From NCBI GenBank assembly GCA_026826555.1, contig JAKSZT010054334.1:36583427-36647426 (forward strand): a stretch of 64,000 bases of DNA, in the 5' to 3' direction. Position 1 is the stretch's first letter. Each line of letters starts with the position of its first letter. The notes beneath the pieces are model-generated. The model did no database searches. It worked only from the letters and a program-made list of their open reading frames with translations, and was not told the DNA's origin. The translations under genes and the position numbers were made by a program. The stretch is from Tolypeutes matacus. Its lineage: Eukaryota > Chordata > Mammalia > Cingulata > Chlamyphoridae. Below, in pieces: positions 1 to 11,106 of this stretch.

Positions 1-314
1 CTATCTCTCTTCCTGCAGGATCCTCTTCCATGTCTATGGAGCTCCCTTCCTCTGTGTATCTTCTACTGTGTATCTACTTCTTTGTGTCTCCTTGATTGAG
101 TGTCTGTTTATATAGCCCACAAAGGGGGCTGGGACTCAAAGTGAGTTACACTCTACTGACATGGTCAAATCAAAGCCCTGATCTTAATATAAGTTAATCA
201 AAGACATCTGAGTTGACGCTAATACAATCAAAGGGAATCATGCCCAGAGGAACAGACTAGTTTACAACCATAATCTCTCTTTTGGGAATTCATAAATAAT
301 CTGAAACTGCCACA
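1..314 (-). repeat. LTR of an ERVL/MaLR-like xenarthran family, cut by the window edge
   Basis: Read on the - strand the element begins TGTGGCAGTTT at 314, followed by a block about glycine-neutral 'aattcccaaaag' and 'gtaaactagtctgttcctct'. The same 5' end is seen at 32512 (+) and 44685 (-), so this is a multi-copy family with a fixed terminus, as expected of an LTR. The 3' end is beyond position 1. The family name is not known to me; assignment to ERVL/MaLR rests on the TG start and on the CTAATACA end of the complete copy at 44197-44685. Confidence 0.7.
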
Positions 315-756
315 GATGGCAATTTAGTTTATCACATACATGGTTAACTTTCAAACCTATTCTTTAAATCAAAAACCCATATGGAATGAACAAAGATTTA
401 TAAGAGCAAAAAAGTTCCTGCTGTTGTCAGACAACTGAAGTGTTCAAGTCTGAGACTGCTTTTATAAAAAGTCTACTCTTTAGAACTCAGAGCTAAAAAG
501 AGAGAAAGTAAAAATAAAAAGAAATAACTCTATGGTAAATAAAGAAAAGCTATGATTATTTGACAGAGTTGAGTAGGAGAAATTAATTTTATGATTTTAT
601 TTATTTAAATTTAGCTCTAAGGTTAATCTTTTTTGCTTTTAAATCATAGAACTATGAAAGATGAGGGATTGATACATGGAGTATTAGCATGTTCTTGATT
701 TTCTTTTTTTTTTTTTTTATTTTCTTGTTGGAAAATCTTACTTTTATTCAACAGCT
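315..756. other. AT-rich intergenic DNA, no gene seen
   Basis: Unremarkable AT-rich sequence with A-rich stretches and a T-run near 706-719. No recognisable repeat body or coding frame. Confidence 0.6.
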
Positions 757-768
757 TTTTTTTCTTTT

Positions 769-848
769 AAGGTACTAGGGCTGGGAATTGAACCCAGAAC
801 CTCGCATATGGGAAGCTCGTGCTCAACCACTGAGCTACACCAGCTCCC
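769..848 (-). repeat. tRNA-Ala-derived SINE (armadillo DAS type), first unit
   Basis: On the - strand the unit reads as a tRNA-Ala head: an A-box-like TGTAGCTCAGTGG and a B-box-like GGTTCTGGGTTCAATTCCC, the two internal RNA polymerase III promoter elements. On the + strand a T-run lies just before it (757-766), which is the reversed A-tail. Short length, the A-tail and a second related head 50 bases away mark it as a SINE and not a working tRNA gene. Confidence 0.85.
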
Positions 849-894
849 GTGAGTTGGTTTTTTTGGTTTGTTTGCTTGTTTGTTTTTGCTTTTG

Positions 895-977
895 TTTTTA
901 GGAGGCACCAGGGATCGAACCGGGACCTTGTACATGGGAATCAGGTGCTCAACCACTTAAGCTACATCCACTCTCCA
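895..977 (-). repeat. tRNA-derived SINE (DAS type), second unit
   Basis: This second tRNA-like head on the - strand has the B-box region around 908-930 (reverse of 'gggatcgaaccgggacc') and the A-box region around 948-968. It is separated from the unit at 769-848 by a (GTTT)n-like spacer. Similar short words, 'attcaacagc' near 748 and 'atcaacaaca' near 977, flank the pair, which suggests the two heads were inserted together as a dimer; this is an inference. Confidence 0.8.
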
Positions 978-1233
978 TCAACAACAATTTTTAACCCTTT
1001 AATAAGTGCCTGCCAACATTTAATGGCATAGCAATTTCTTCATGGATAAACATGTGAAAACACAAGTATACAATGTTTTTACAATAAAATGCTATCAAAA
1101 TATATATGATAAAATATCTGGAAATTAATAACAAAATATCAAAGTTAAAGTCAAGTATTTCAAATAATATTTGAACCTGTTTTTTCCCTTTCATGATTCA
1201 AAAGTTTGAAATCTTAAGGGCAGTCCCATAATA
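978..1233. other. AT-rich intergenic DNA
   Basis: No recognisable element. Frames here are short and without similarity to anything I know. Confidence 0.5.
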
Positions 1234-1562
1234 CAGGGGTCTGTAACTATCGCCCATAGGACAATTCCAGCCCTCTGGCTATTGTACATCCTGTGAGCTA
1301 AGAATAGCTTTTACATTTCTAAATGGTTGGGATAAAAGAAATGAATATATTTCATCACACACGAAAAGTATTTGAAATCCAAACTCAATATCCATAAAGA
1401 ACGTTTTTTTGGAAGATAACCATGCCCACTTGTTTATATATTGTTTATGGCTGCTTTCACTCTACAACTGCAGAATTCAGTAGTTGTGACAGAGACCATT
1501 CAGCCTGCAATGTTGACCATATTTATATCTAGTCCTTTAGAGAAAAAGTTTACCTACTCCTG
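1234..1562 (+). mobile_element. Non-autonomous hAT-type (Charlie group) DNA transposon, decayed
   Basis: The left end reads caggggtctgtaacta and the right end tttacctactcctg. These are inverted relatives of the known terminal pair CAGGGGT...ACCCCTG. The body keeps recognisable blocks such as 'gcccacttgtttatatattg', 'tatggctgctttcactctac' and 'gtagttgtgacagagacc', characteristic of an abundant mammal-wide MER-type element. There is no transposase frame, as expected of a short non-autonomous copy. I am sure of the repeat, less of its exact subfamily. Confidence 0.75.
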
Positions 1563-3566
1563 CTTTAGCACATAGTGCACTGGGAGAAGATACCATTGCC
1601 ATCTGGGCATAGAATTTAGAAAGGAATTAAAGCAGCAGAAAGATTCAACTGTTTTGAGTGCCTTAAGTGAATGTGAAATAAACTGCTACTGAGGCTCTTC
1701 TTAGTGGCTTCAACACACACCCTCCCATTTAAAGAAGCTGGCAGTCTCATGCAGGATAACTTTCTCAATGGATACATGTTTCTGGGGGATTAAAGCACAT
1801 TTTGCATCCTGAATGGGATTCTCATGGCTCTAATGAATTTTGCAAGCTTATTTCAGAGTGGCAGTAATTAACAAATATCTATCATCGATGGTTTGCAGCG
1901 GCTGTCCTCTATTTGTGTACTATGCTAATACTACCCTTTCTTCAGGGATCAATGTATCCTCTATTCCATGCAGATGAACAAAAGTTAAATTAAGCCAATG
2001 GGAAGCTACAAAGGGAACTTTATTTTGGCAAATAAGAAAGATACGAAGATTTTCCCTCTAGGAACTTGAGTTCTGAGAACAAATTACGATAGTCCTATTT
2101 GTGCCAATATTCCCCACCTACATGTTCTGCTGGGCTCTATTGGAGAGAATGATGTCCACATTCATAGAAGTGACATGCAGAGAGCAGGAAAGTAAAAGGG
2201 GGGGAGACACGGGGCTATGGTTTAAACAGGATGACAATTGCCTGGAACAAACAGCCTTGGATGTCTCAGTTGCAGAAACCCATAAAATTATCATTTTTTC
2301 CTAGTTACAAATGGATTTTTTATTCTTGTAAATAATAGACCCTTGCTAAGAAAGTCAGATTCTAGATTTGAATTTACTTCTGCAGGATTTTTCTCCATTT
2401 ACAATTATCTGGACATGAAAAAATATATTCTCTTTGAAGTGTTTTTAAACTAAAGAACTTCTGTTATTCTTTCCTCAAAACTGTTTTATGAGACCCAGCA
2501 TTCTATTTTAGTAATGGATATAGTTCACATAAATGTTTTTCTTTATTTCTTTCTGTCATCTACCTGTATGATGTAGTGGTATATATTTGAGTTGCTTCCT
2601 AAAATACTTAAGGTGTTCTTGTGAACTTTTATTCAGCTAATTAGTATGAAAACATTTAGAAAAGTAGACCAATCCAAAGGGTTACATTTAGTTTTATCAT
2701 TGACTTATAGATGTGGTGATTCTTTTCTCCCTACTTTATTGTTTATTTCTATTTTGTACTGTTTCCTAATTTGAAAGGGCACTTCAACTATGTAACATTG
2801 ATTGGGAACAAGAAGAGATGTGACACACAAATGACATTATAATAACATGTTATCAGCAATCTGATTTTATAATTTCTATGACTCCTGATGGAAAATTATT
2901 TGGACTCTAGGTACATATCTAAAAGAAATAGCATAGATAATGCTTACTAGTGAATGAAATAGAAAAATGTTGAAGACCAATGGGAAAAAAAAATTGGAGC
3001 TAATTTGGCAGTGCAGTATATCCTTTACAGTAATGAACTGCGTACCAGGAGAGTTTATGACTACCCATGCTTCTCTTAGAAAACATAATAAGAAAGCTTG
3101 AATTCATAACTTTTGTTTAGAATACTAATGATCTTTACTTCGCTGACTCTAGTTTTCAAAAAAAGGAATAACATATATTGCAAATGAGTAGTCAAAGTCA
3201 ATTTTACTATGTGCATTAGAGAATTTACTTTCTAAGACAATATATAGAAAGTAATTGAAAAGTTATTTCTCTTATACTTAGAAAATATAATAAAATACAG
3301 TAATACAACATTTCTAGTAGTTTTAATCTCCGGAAAATTCCAGCATATATAATACAGAATAATAGTAAAATGATTTGAATGTATGAACTATTTTAGTGGC
3401 TAAATCACCATAAAATTATATGGTCAATTTTCAGATCATTTCTTTGACAGACTAGAATTTAAAATTCAAAACAGAATAAATTATTTGCAAAGTTCACTTA
3501 CTTAAAATACACACACATACACACACATGCTCACAAAAGCCTGCTATTATAGGAGAAGGGAAATAA
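1563..3566. other. AT-rich intergenic DNA, nothing recognised
   Basis: About 2 kb without a frame or repeat I can name. It holds a short CA-type microsatellite (about 3508-3526). A short 67-residue frame at 2101-2304 shows no domain and is taken as chance. Confidence 0.5.
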
Positions 3567-3759
3567 AGAGTAAGTAAAATATTACACGACACCTCTTAAA
3601 ATATATTTATATATATATAAATAACATTTTGTAAGCAAATGCACATAGGTGCATATATATTTATGTATCATTTTACAAATAATAGTATGTATTGTGAAAA
3701 TTTTGATTTTTACCCACAATAAAAAATAAATAAATTAAAAAAAAAAAAGAGTAAGTAAA
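3567..3759 (+). mobile_element. Short retrotransposed insert with A-tail and 12-bp target-site duplication
   Basis: The word agagtaagtaaa occurs at 3567-3578 and again at 3748-3759. The 169 bases between end in an AATAAA-containing A-rich tail (3719-3747). Direct repeats plus a terminal A-tail are the signature of target-primed insertion by L1 machinery. The insert is AT-rich and ends 'acccacaataaa'; it may be the extreme 3' end of an L1 or another transcript, which I cannot tell. Confidence 0.7.
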
Positions 3760-4314
3760 GAGTAAGTGCTAGCTATTGACACTAAAAAAAAATGTATCTT
3801 TATTTTTTACACTACATGAGCCAGGCTATTCATAAGGAAAGTATCAAACAGTGACTTTCTATTTATAGTTAGGAAAATCAATTCATATATTGTTCGTTAA
3901 AATATGGCAATATGATTTAATGTAATACAACCTATATATGGCATTGTTAGGGATGGCCAAAAGCATATGGCAAATAGGAATAAAGCAAAGCTCCAATGAA
4001 ATAAGAAATAACATATGTAAGTATTTATGTAAGATGAAGAAGTAGGAAAAGAGGGAGTGGCAAGAGCTGACACATGATTTTTTTCCTATACCCTATATAA
4101 TGTCTATATTTTTTATAGACCGCATATAGGATTGAGCAACAGAAGCAATATAAGATCTCTTCTTAAAGGATTGCCTAGAATTCCAAAGTGGGGCAGATTT
4201 CTGGAAAACTCAGGGCTGAAGAGAAAGCAGAAATTAGCCAGCCACAAGAAGCAATGCCAACTGTGACTGGGTCAGAAGTTGGAGAGAAAGGTCCATTATA
4301 AGGAATGGAATCAC
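3760..4314. other. Intergenic DNA, nothing recognised
   Basis: AT-rich sequence with no frame or repeat I can name. Confidence 0.5.
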
Positions 4315-4737
4315 TTCTTCCACAAAGACATATTCAAGTTCTAAGCCCTGGTCCTATGGATGTGAACACATATATAAATAGGGCCTCTGAAATGTTACTT
4401 AAAGTGAGGCCAAACTGAATTAGGGTAGACCTTAATTCAGTATCACAGGAGTTCTTATAAAAGCCACTATAGCTGGAGTTCCATAAACAAAGGAAATGTG
4501 GACATAGGAGCAATAGGAGACAGATGGAGACAGATGGCCTTAGGAAGAAGGCAGAAAGTGAGTTGTGGATGGCCAAGAAGCCACCACTGGAATGCCACGG
4601 ACTTGAAGGGAAACCTGATTCTGCCAACACCTTGATTTTGGACTTTTAGCCTCCAAAATTGTGAAAAAATAAATTCCTGTCGTTTAAACCAAGTCGTTTG
4701 TGGCAGTTTCTTACAGCCGCCCTAACAAACTAAGACA
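4315..4737 (+). repeat. MLT1-type (ERVL-MaLR) LTR, 5'-truncated
   Basis: The 3' half is diagnostic of MLT1-like LTRs: 'gatttt ggacttttagcctcc', then 'gtgaaaaaataaattcctgt', 'tttaaaccaagtcgtttgtgg' and the end 'ctaacaaactaagaca'. The AATAAA-type signal lies where the LTR R region is expected. A 98-residue frame on the opposite strand (4334-4630) lies wholly inside the LTR and is not a gene. Confidence 0.8.
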
Positions 4738-5904
4738 TCTATTAGTTGCACCTTTGACATTAAGAGGGTAATGACACCAAATAAACAAATCCTTCTACCA
4801 GTCCGATAAGAACCATCCTTCAAATTATTGCTCCTCCATCTTCCCAGTCACATCTGCTTCAACAGAAGCCAAAATTGGTGGGTGTAGAGTAGAAGAGGGG
4901 GAGAAAGAAGTAAGGAAAAAGAAGTCCTTCCTTTCCTAACTGCATGCTTTATAGCCTGAGACAAGACCAAGTTGGAATTGGGAATACACTTAAAACTGAA
5001 TTTTTTAAAAAAAGTTTTAATATTATACAGAAAGAGTTTATTTAATTGCTGAAATAAGATTCTACTTCGAATTGCCATGGACTAGAAAAGCTATGAGACC
5101 TACTCAAAAATTCATCCAAGACCTCAAAAGAAAAAAGTCTAGATCAAGTGTTTAAAAAGGCTTGTGGGAAAATAGAATTGGTGTCTGCTCACCTTCAAGA
5201 AGGACCACTTATTCACATGGTTACAAACATAATGGTCAGAGTGTCACATGAGAGAGCTATTTTTAGACCCCAGTGGACTATGTGGGAATGACAATGAAGG
5301 AAGAGAGCAATTAGAAGAGCAATGAATGTACACTGGCAACATATTATGCTACTTTCCCAATTTGAATGACAGTCTTCAATATGAGTTCAAGTTATATAGC
5401 CTTCATGAGGAGAAACAAGCTAAATAAACTTTATCTCATAATTGCTGATCTTATTGACTATTTAACTACTCATTTCCTGTAATGTCTTTTGCTCTCAGAG
5501 TTCTAACAAAACCACTTAAAGCCTCCTTAGAACTCTTTTCACTATTAGCAATGGGGGCCCCTAATAATATCTTCCATCGAATACAATTTTTTCTAATTGA
5601 TTCTCCAACTCTCTTGACTACTTTTTCTTAAGACCTCTGCTTAGGCTGCCTCCCTCATTTTACTTTATGAATGTGGGCATTTATTTAGTTACTCCTTTTC
5701 TTTATATTAAAGGACAGGCTGTCATATGGGAAAGATAAACAAAACAACTATCAAATAAAGAAACAAACTTCTGAATCTTTTTAAAAACTCTATGATAAAT
5801 AATGACGGCTTTTCTGGAGATCAACCTGAAAATGTCTGAAAGAGAAAGAGATTTACTATTCCTAAGTTAAAATATGTGGGAAAGTCCTTCACTCTTATTT
5901 ATTT
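4738..5904. other. Intergenic DNA, nothing recognised
   Basis: No supported gene. A 76-residue - strand frame at 4848-5078 shows no domain. Confidence 0.5.
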
Positions 5905-6210
5905 ATTAGTAATAATTTATTAATCACCTACTCTATGCCAAGTAGTAACTGAGGCATAGGGGCTGCAAAGGGTAGTGAATTAAACAGGCACAGCCTCTCC
6001 ACTAATGGCACTTTACAGGAGGGGAGATGGAATAATTAGCCAGGAAAAAATATGTACAACTCTGATAAGCACTATAAAGGTAGCATAAGTGGTACTAAAG
6101 GATCAAGCAAAGAGTGCTCAGAATGGAAGCCTGGAGAAGTAACCTCTGAGGAAGAATTATTTCAGATCAAACTTGAAGGATATGTAGGAGTTCACCAGGT
6201 GGAACAACAC
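5905..6210 (-). repeat. LINE2 (L2) 3' end fragment
   Basis: The + strand reads as the reverse complement of an L2 3' region: 'ttaatcacctactctatgcc', then 'gaggcataggggctgcaaag', 'gataagcactataaaggtag' and 'gaggaagaattatttcagatc'. The order matches L2. The divergence is high, as expected for this old family. Confidence 0.65.
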
Positions 6211-6369
6211 ACACACAAACAGGAGCATTCACTTAAGCTGGTGGGTGAAATTATCTATCAGTGCCACATTTACTGATTCACCTTAAGGAAACCTCTCAAA
6301 ATGATTCTGCTTTATTGTTCCTGTTACCGCTACACTCAGTTCTAATAAACTCACTAATTCAAGCCATAA

Positions 6370-6750
6370 AACTCCTCCCATGAACTACTTATTATTTAGG
6401 ACTTCTAAAAGACCTCTCACATTTAGATTCTTGTTGAAATACAACTGTGATCATCTATCTTTCCTATTTGGTAGCTCTCATTTGGATATAGTATAGTCTA
6501 CATATTCTTTAGCTTGATATTCAAAGCTCTACATTTTTATCTCCTCTTTTTTTTTTTTTTTTTAATTCCAACTTATGGAACAATTAACTTGAAATCCTCC
6601 TCTTTCCCTACACATGCCTGCAACTTTCCTTTCCCATTATTTGGTTCCAAGTATTTCCTATGCCTGAAATTCCCTTACCTCATACTTCCACTATCCATGG
6701 TCAAATTCTATTTCTGCAGTAAAATGTTGGTACAATGTCCCCTCTACCTC
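6370..6750 (+). repeat. Probable L2 fragment, interrupted by a T-run
   Basis: Blocks such as 'atgcctgcaactttcctttc', 'tatgcctgaaattccctta' and 'ccatggtcaaattctatttc' resemble the L2 3' region. A pure T-run at about 6547-6564 interrupts it. Moderately sure. Confidence 0.5.
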
Positions 6751-6751
6751 A

Positions 6752-6836
6752 AAACCATGAGCTAATAAATTTCCATTGTTTAAGCCAAAACCAGTTTGTG
6801 GTATTTGCTATAACAGCTCAAGCAAATTAAGATACA
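6752..6836 (+). repeat. MLT1-type LTR, 3' end only
   Basis: The text 'gctaataaatttccattg', 'tttaagccaaaaccagtttg' and 'gtatttgctataacagctc' ending 'aaattaagataca' is the terminal part of an MLT1-like LTR. Its 5' part is missing or replaced by the L2-like sequence before it. Confidence 0.65.
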
Positions 6837-7098
6837 TACTGAACACATTTGTATTGTGGCCTAACTTTTTATTGGTCTCATTGAAACTGTTTTCTCCATT
6901 AATAGAATGAAATATGCTATAGATGCTTCCAAAGATCAAGTATATTCATTTGCCTGTTTTCTTAAATAATAAAAGTAGCTACAACTCTTTACTGGAAACT
7001 GAAAACACTTGTCTGGAAAATACTCTTATAATGTCTAACTTAGTTTTCAAAAGAGATGGTCAAAAATTTCTAATTATTATACAACAAAAGAATTCCGT

Positions 7099-7117
7099 CA
7101 AAAAAAAAAAAAAAAAA
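7099..7117 (+). repeat. Poly(A) run
   Basis: An uninterrupted A-run of about 18 bases. I see no body of a retrotransposon directly before it. Confidence 0.7.
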
Positions 7118-7663
7118 CCAAGAGGGAAAACAATCAGTTATTAATTTCACTGGAATACAATATAATTTCTTCTCATATTTAAAAATCAAGATTTGTGACC
7201 CCTCAATGTTTGAAAAATAAAGAAGAATAAGCAAATAAACTACACATTATAGACAACAACCTTTTTTCTGTTGATTAGAAAATCATCATGATCAATTTAG
7301 ATTATGCATAAAATAGGCAGGATTGGTAATTTATAAAACATTGGGGAATGTGACATATGTTCTGTCTATATCATTAACATCAGCTCAGCCAGTAAATGGG
7401 AGCATATTATATTTTCCAACACATTCAAGATCCTTCACACTTTATCCAGATATAGAAATGAAAAAAAATGGAAAGTTTCAATTAGTCAGTCATTTCAAAA
7501 TTATACTTCTTTCTTTTTACTAAGATGTTGGCATTTCTCCTTAATTTCTTGTCATTTGAAGTTTAGCTAATGGGTTCAAATTAATTTCGAAAACATAGAA
7601 AAATATTTATTCTAGGAACAAAATCCCTTCTGTGAACCAGGTATCACCTCACATTACCCATCA

Positions 7664-7760
7664 TTATTTTTTTTTTTTTTAAGGGGGTGCCAGGCATTGA
7701 ATCCAGGACCTCATATATGGAAAGCAGGCACACAAACCATTGAACTACACCTGTTCTTTC
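7664..7760 (-). repeat. tRNA-derived SINE (DAS type), short copy
   Basis: A T-run (7668-7680) followed by 'aagggggtgccaggcattga' and 'atccaggacctcatatatgg' is the reverse of a DAS SINE head with its A-tail. The B-box and A-box regions are diverged. 'ctcacattaccc' before and 'tttcacataac' after the insert may be a decayed target-site duplication. Confidence 0.75.
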
Positions 7761-7833
7761 ACATAACTTTTGATCTATTGATTTTCATTCAATTGAAATC
7801 TTTTTTCCAGCTTAATAGAAACACTCTTTGAAA

Positions 7834-7873
7834 AGAAGTGTTCAAAAAAAAAAAAAAAAAATAGAAGTGTTCA
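7834..7873 (+). mobile_element. Bare poly(A) insertion flanked by an 11-bp duplication
   Basis: The word agaagtgttca is present at 7834-7844 and 7863-7873, with only an A-run and one T between. This is what an extremely 5'-truncated target-primed insertion looks like: the tail alone was copied. A local tandem duplication of the word followed by A-expansion is the alternative. Confidence 0.55.
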
Positions 7874-8254
7874 TTCATTCCTATTTGGCAAATCACTGAA
7901 AAGATTAGGTTTCAGATCTTAATAAACTTTTCTTAGTAACATCAAGATAAATCATGTCTATGATCTTTTCATATTTTGATAAGGTTTGATATTTAGACAT
8001 AGAGAAAATAAAATATATGACTATGAGTTTTCGTTTACAAATCTACCTGGCAAGAAAACAAAAACAATACTAAATGCACTTCAAGATACTTGCAATTTGA
8101 TTTCACAGTTTTGGCTCCTCAATAGTATTCCAGAAAAACAAAAGGATATTTGCAGGTCATTCTGAGGCTTACAAGATAAACCAAAGAGAGCTTTCTATCA
8201 GGCCGGCAACCAACTCATTCCAGTCTTACATCAACCATATAAATGAAAGTACTA

Positions 8255-8425
8255 TCAATATTATTAATTTTTGTACTTTATGGATGAGAAAACAGATGGA
8301 CTGTGATTTTTGTAATCTGTTAATGGCCGGAAAGCTAGAGCGCACAAGGGCTGAGATGTGAATCAGACTCTGACCCCATTGTCCATGCCCCTGACCACTA
8401 CCTTATATTGTGCCTGTGAAGTTTT
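8255..8425 (+). repeat. MIR SINE
   Basis: The order 'tttatggatgagaaaacaga', 'ctagagcgcacaagggctga', 'tgaatcagactctgacccc' and 'atgcccctgaccactacctt' matches the central and 3' part of MIR. Confidence 0.7.
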
Positions 8426-9487
8426 GCTGTAAAGATCAAAAAGTTTAAAAGCAGTATTCAAGATTTAACTAAAATATTTTAAATAAATGAAATATCTCAT
8501 TTAAATAAATACTGAAAATAAGAATTATTGCAGTTTAACATGCTACAATCTATATATCATAAACAAAATTTAAAGTATTTAAGGGTCATTTACCATTTCT
8601 GAGAACAGTTTCTTTTTAATTCCTTTAATATAAGAATACTAATGTTCCAATGTGATATAAAATTTGTATGTTATATATACAATATCTGGTATTTTTAGAT
8701 GAGATATGCATACTTAAAAATAATTAATTGCAAAGAAAAGATTAATGAATAATCTTCTAATTTGTATGAATTTATATCTGGAATATTTACATAATTCTAA
8801 TATTTTTAAACATTACTAAAGTATATTGTCCTTCTAAGCCTTGCTAACAATATCTGACATCATATAAATTATACTTTTATTTTCTGTAAACACATCTTCA
8901 GACAATATCTATGAATTTCTTTAGGGTGTCTATTTAAAATGAGCCACCATTCTAGTTTGCCCAACACTTTACTAGTTTTAGCTCTGAACATCCCACATCC
9001 CAGGAGTCTTTCTCAGTCAAGAAAACCAAGATTGGAGGTCAACATTTTTATCTGATTTAATCAGAAAATTGAATTGAGGAAAAGAGAGCCTGGAACTCTA
9101 ATAATTTGCAGAGAGAAATAAATCTATCTATTTCAATACTCACTTTGTAATGTGTGGAAAGACTCTAATCTTATATAACTATTGGCTTAATTCAACAAAT
9201 GCTCGTTAAGTGTCCATTATTTATCAAATTTTAGGCCAGGTTGTTAAGAATAAAAACAAATAGGAACATTCCTACTTAGAGGAAAAAAAAGCAATAACAA
9301 TTATGTAACTAGTTTGTTATGACACAAAACACAGGCCTTAAATGCAAGTTATGGGTGTTTTGTAGAAAGAGTAATGATTTTCAGAGACAAGTTAAGGAGC
9401 ACACAATGAGCGTGAATTCCCAGGTCACAGATCAACACAAATAAGACTTTTGCATGGGAACTATAACCATTGGGTGGTTTATATGTT
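8426..9487. other. Intergenic DNA, nothing recognised
   Basis: AT-rich sequence without a supported gene or repeat. Confidence 0.5.
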
Positions 9488-9905
9488 ATAAGCCATTTTT
9501 TAAAAAGATTTATTTTATTTTTATCTACCCCACCCCCGGCCTCTTGCACTCACTATCTGCTTTCTGTGTCCATTTGCTGAGTGTTCTTCTGTGTTTGCTT
9601 GTCTTCTCTTCTTCTCTTTAGGAGGCACCAGGAACAGATCTTGGGAGCTTCCGACATGGTAGAGAGGCACTCAATAGCTGGAGCCACCTCAGCTCCCTGG
9701 TTTGTTGGGTCTTTCATTCCCTTTTTCCTCTGTTTCTCTTTTTTGTTGCATTATCTTGTTGGGCCAGCTCTCCACGCAGGCCAGCTCTCCGTGTTGGCCA
9801 GCTTGCCTTTACCAGGAGGCTCCAGGAATCAAACCCTGGACCTCCCATATGGTAGACGGGAGCTCAATCGCTTGATTCACATCCGCTTCCCTGATAAGCC
9901 ATTTT
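9488..9905 (-). mobile_element. Longer armadillo DAS-type SINE with 12-bp target-site duplication
   Basis: The word ataagccatttt is at 9488-9499 and 9894-9905, bounding an insert of 394 bases. On the + strand the insert starts 'aaaaagatttattttatttt' (reversed tail), passes C-rich 'ccccacccccggcc' and 'ggccagctctcc' repeats, and ends with a reversed tRNA-like head (about 9818-9893, 'ggaatcaaaccctggacctc'). That layout fits the longer class of Dasypus SINEs. A 137-residue + frame and a 62-residue - frame inside it are by-products. Confidence 0.88.
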
Positions 9906-9988
9906 GGCAGTGGGGTGGGCAAAGTGAAAGGTATAATCATCCCCACAGAGATATATTTCTTAGTAACAAGAAAAATAAGAGTACTAAA

Positions 9989-10075
9989 AATTAACATTTA
10001 CTGAGTTCTTATTTTGTGCCAGTCACGGAATTCTATGCCTCACCTGAATAATTACAACTTATCTTCATGACACCA
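9989..10075 (+). repeat. MIR fragment
   Basis: 'acatttactgagttcttatt' and 'ttgtgccagtcacggaattc', then 'cttatcttcatgac', match the 5' core of MIR. Confidence 0.6.
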
Positions 10076-11106
10076 TTCTGGGCCACTTGTGTTCCTTACA
10101 AGAACTAGTGGAGGCATAGAATCATAATCTTTTAATTTACATCTCAATTGACCATACACAAAAACACAAAATTTAGAAATATGAAATAATTTTAATTTTT
10201 AAATATATCATTAAATTTTTCCAAAATGCAGCTACTATGGATTAATATCAAAAAGTGGCTGACTGCAAAACTTTCAAACTTAGCAGCCTTGCTATACATA
10301 AACTTATATTTGGACAGATCAATCCATTAACCTAATTTCTGCCAGAATTTCTGCCCTGTCATGTATATATTATGTAAATTTGCCTGCAATGCACAACTGA
10401 ACATGTACCTAGAATATATGAAGTGAGGCCAAACCAATCATGATCACAAGCCAAATTCTCTGTGACTGAACATACATATACACTAGACCAAGAAGGAGTT
10501 GATCAGCCTCATCTCATCCACAAATTCAGTTTTAATTTGGAGGATGCTTAAAGAATTCACATAAAATAAAATAAAAATAAAAACCTAATTCTTCTTTGAC
10601 TTAAACCCAGAACACCAACAGAAATAAATTCAGTTATGAAAGTTATGAATTAATTTTTTAAAAGTTTAATGCCCAAGTTCTTTCATATTTGCTACTGATG
10701 CTTTAAATTTGCAAAGAGAACATCAAGGTAAAATCCTCTGGGTGATGCCAGAGCAGCAAACATTCTAAAAATGAGAGAGAGAGAGATTCAGGTCAGAAAC
10801 TTTTGATTAAGCCAAATAATATAGAAAAGAGGTATGGTAATAGGAAAACAATCTAATCTTTAATATGTGAATTTATTTTAATTATTTTCTATCAAATTTA
10901 TAATCTATTTATCTTTTAAACAGGCATTAAATGCCATAACATATGAAAAATCACTGTACACACTATTAATTTGTATGGCATTCTAATATCTACTAATATT
11001 TGTTTCATTTAATAAAGATCTCATTGTGTTACAAAAAAAAACAGAAATTGGCCAGATAATCTGATCCAGAGTCTGAAAAGGCCTTTTCTTCTAAGATCTA
11101 TGCTGC
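10076..11106. other. Intergenic DNA, nothing recognised
   Basis: AT-rich. Contains a short (GA)n run near 10772-10785 and an A-run near 11033. Confidence 0.5.

Noticed and set aside
769..848. tRNA-Ala gene
   Set aside because: The A and B boxes are visible, but the reversed A-tail, the second head nearby and the many relatives in the window make it a SINE.
4334..4630. 98-codon - strand frame
   Set aside because: Antisense to an MLT1-type LTR and entirely within it.
9581..9994. 137-codon + strand frame
   Set aside because: Its first part lies within a SINE on the opposite strand; no domain.
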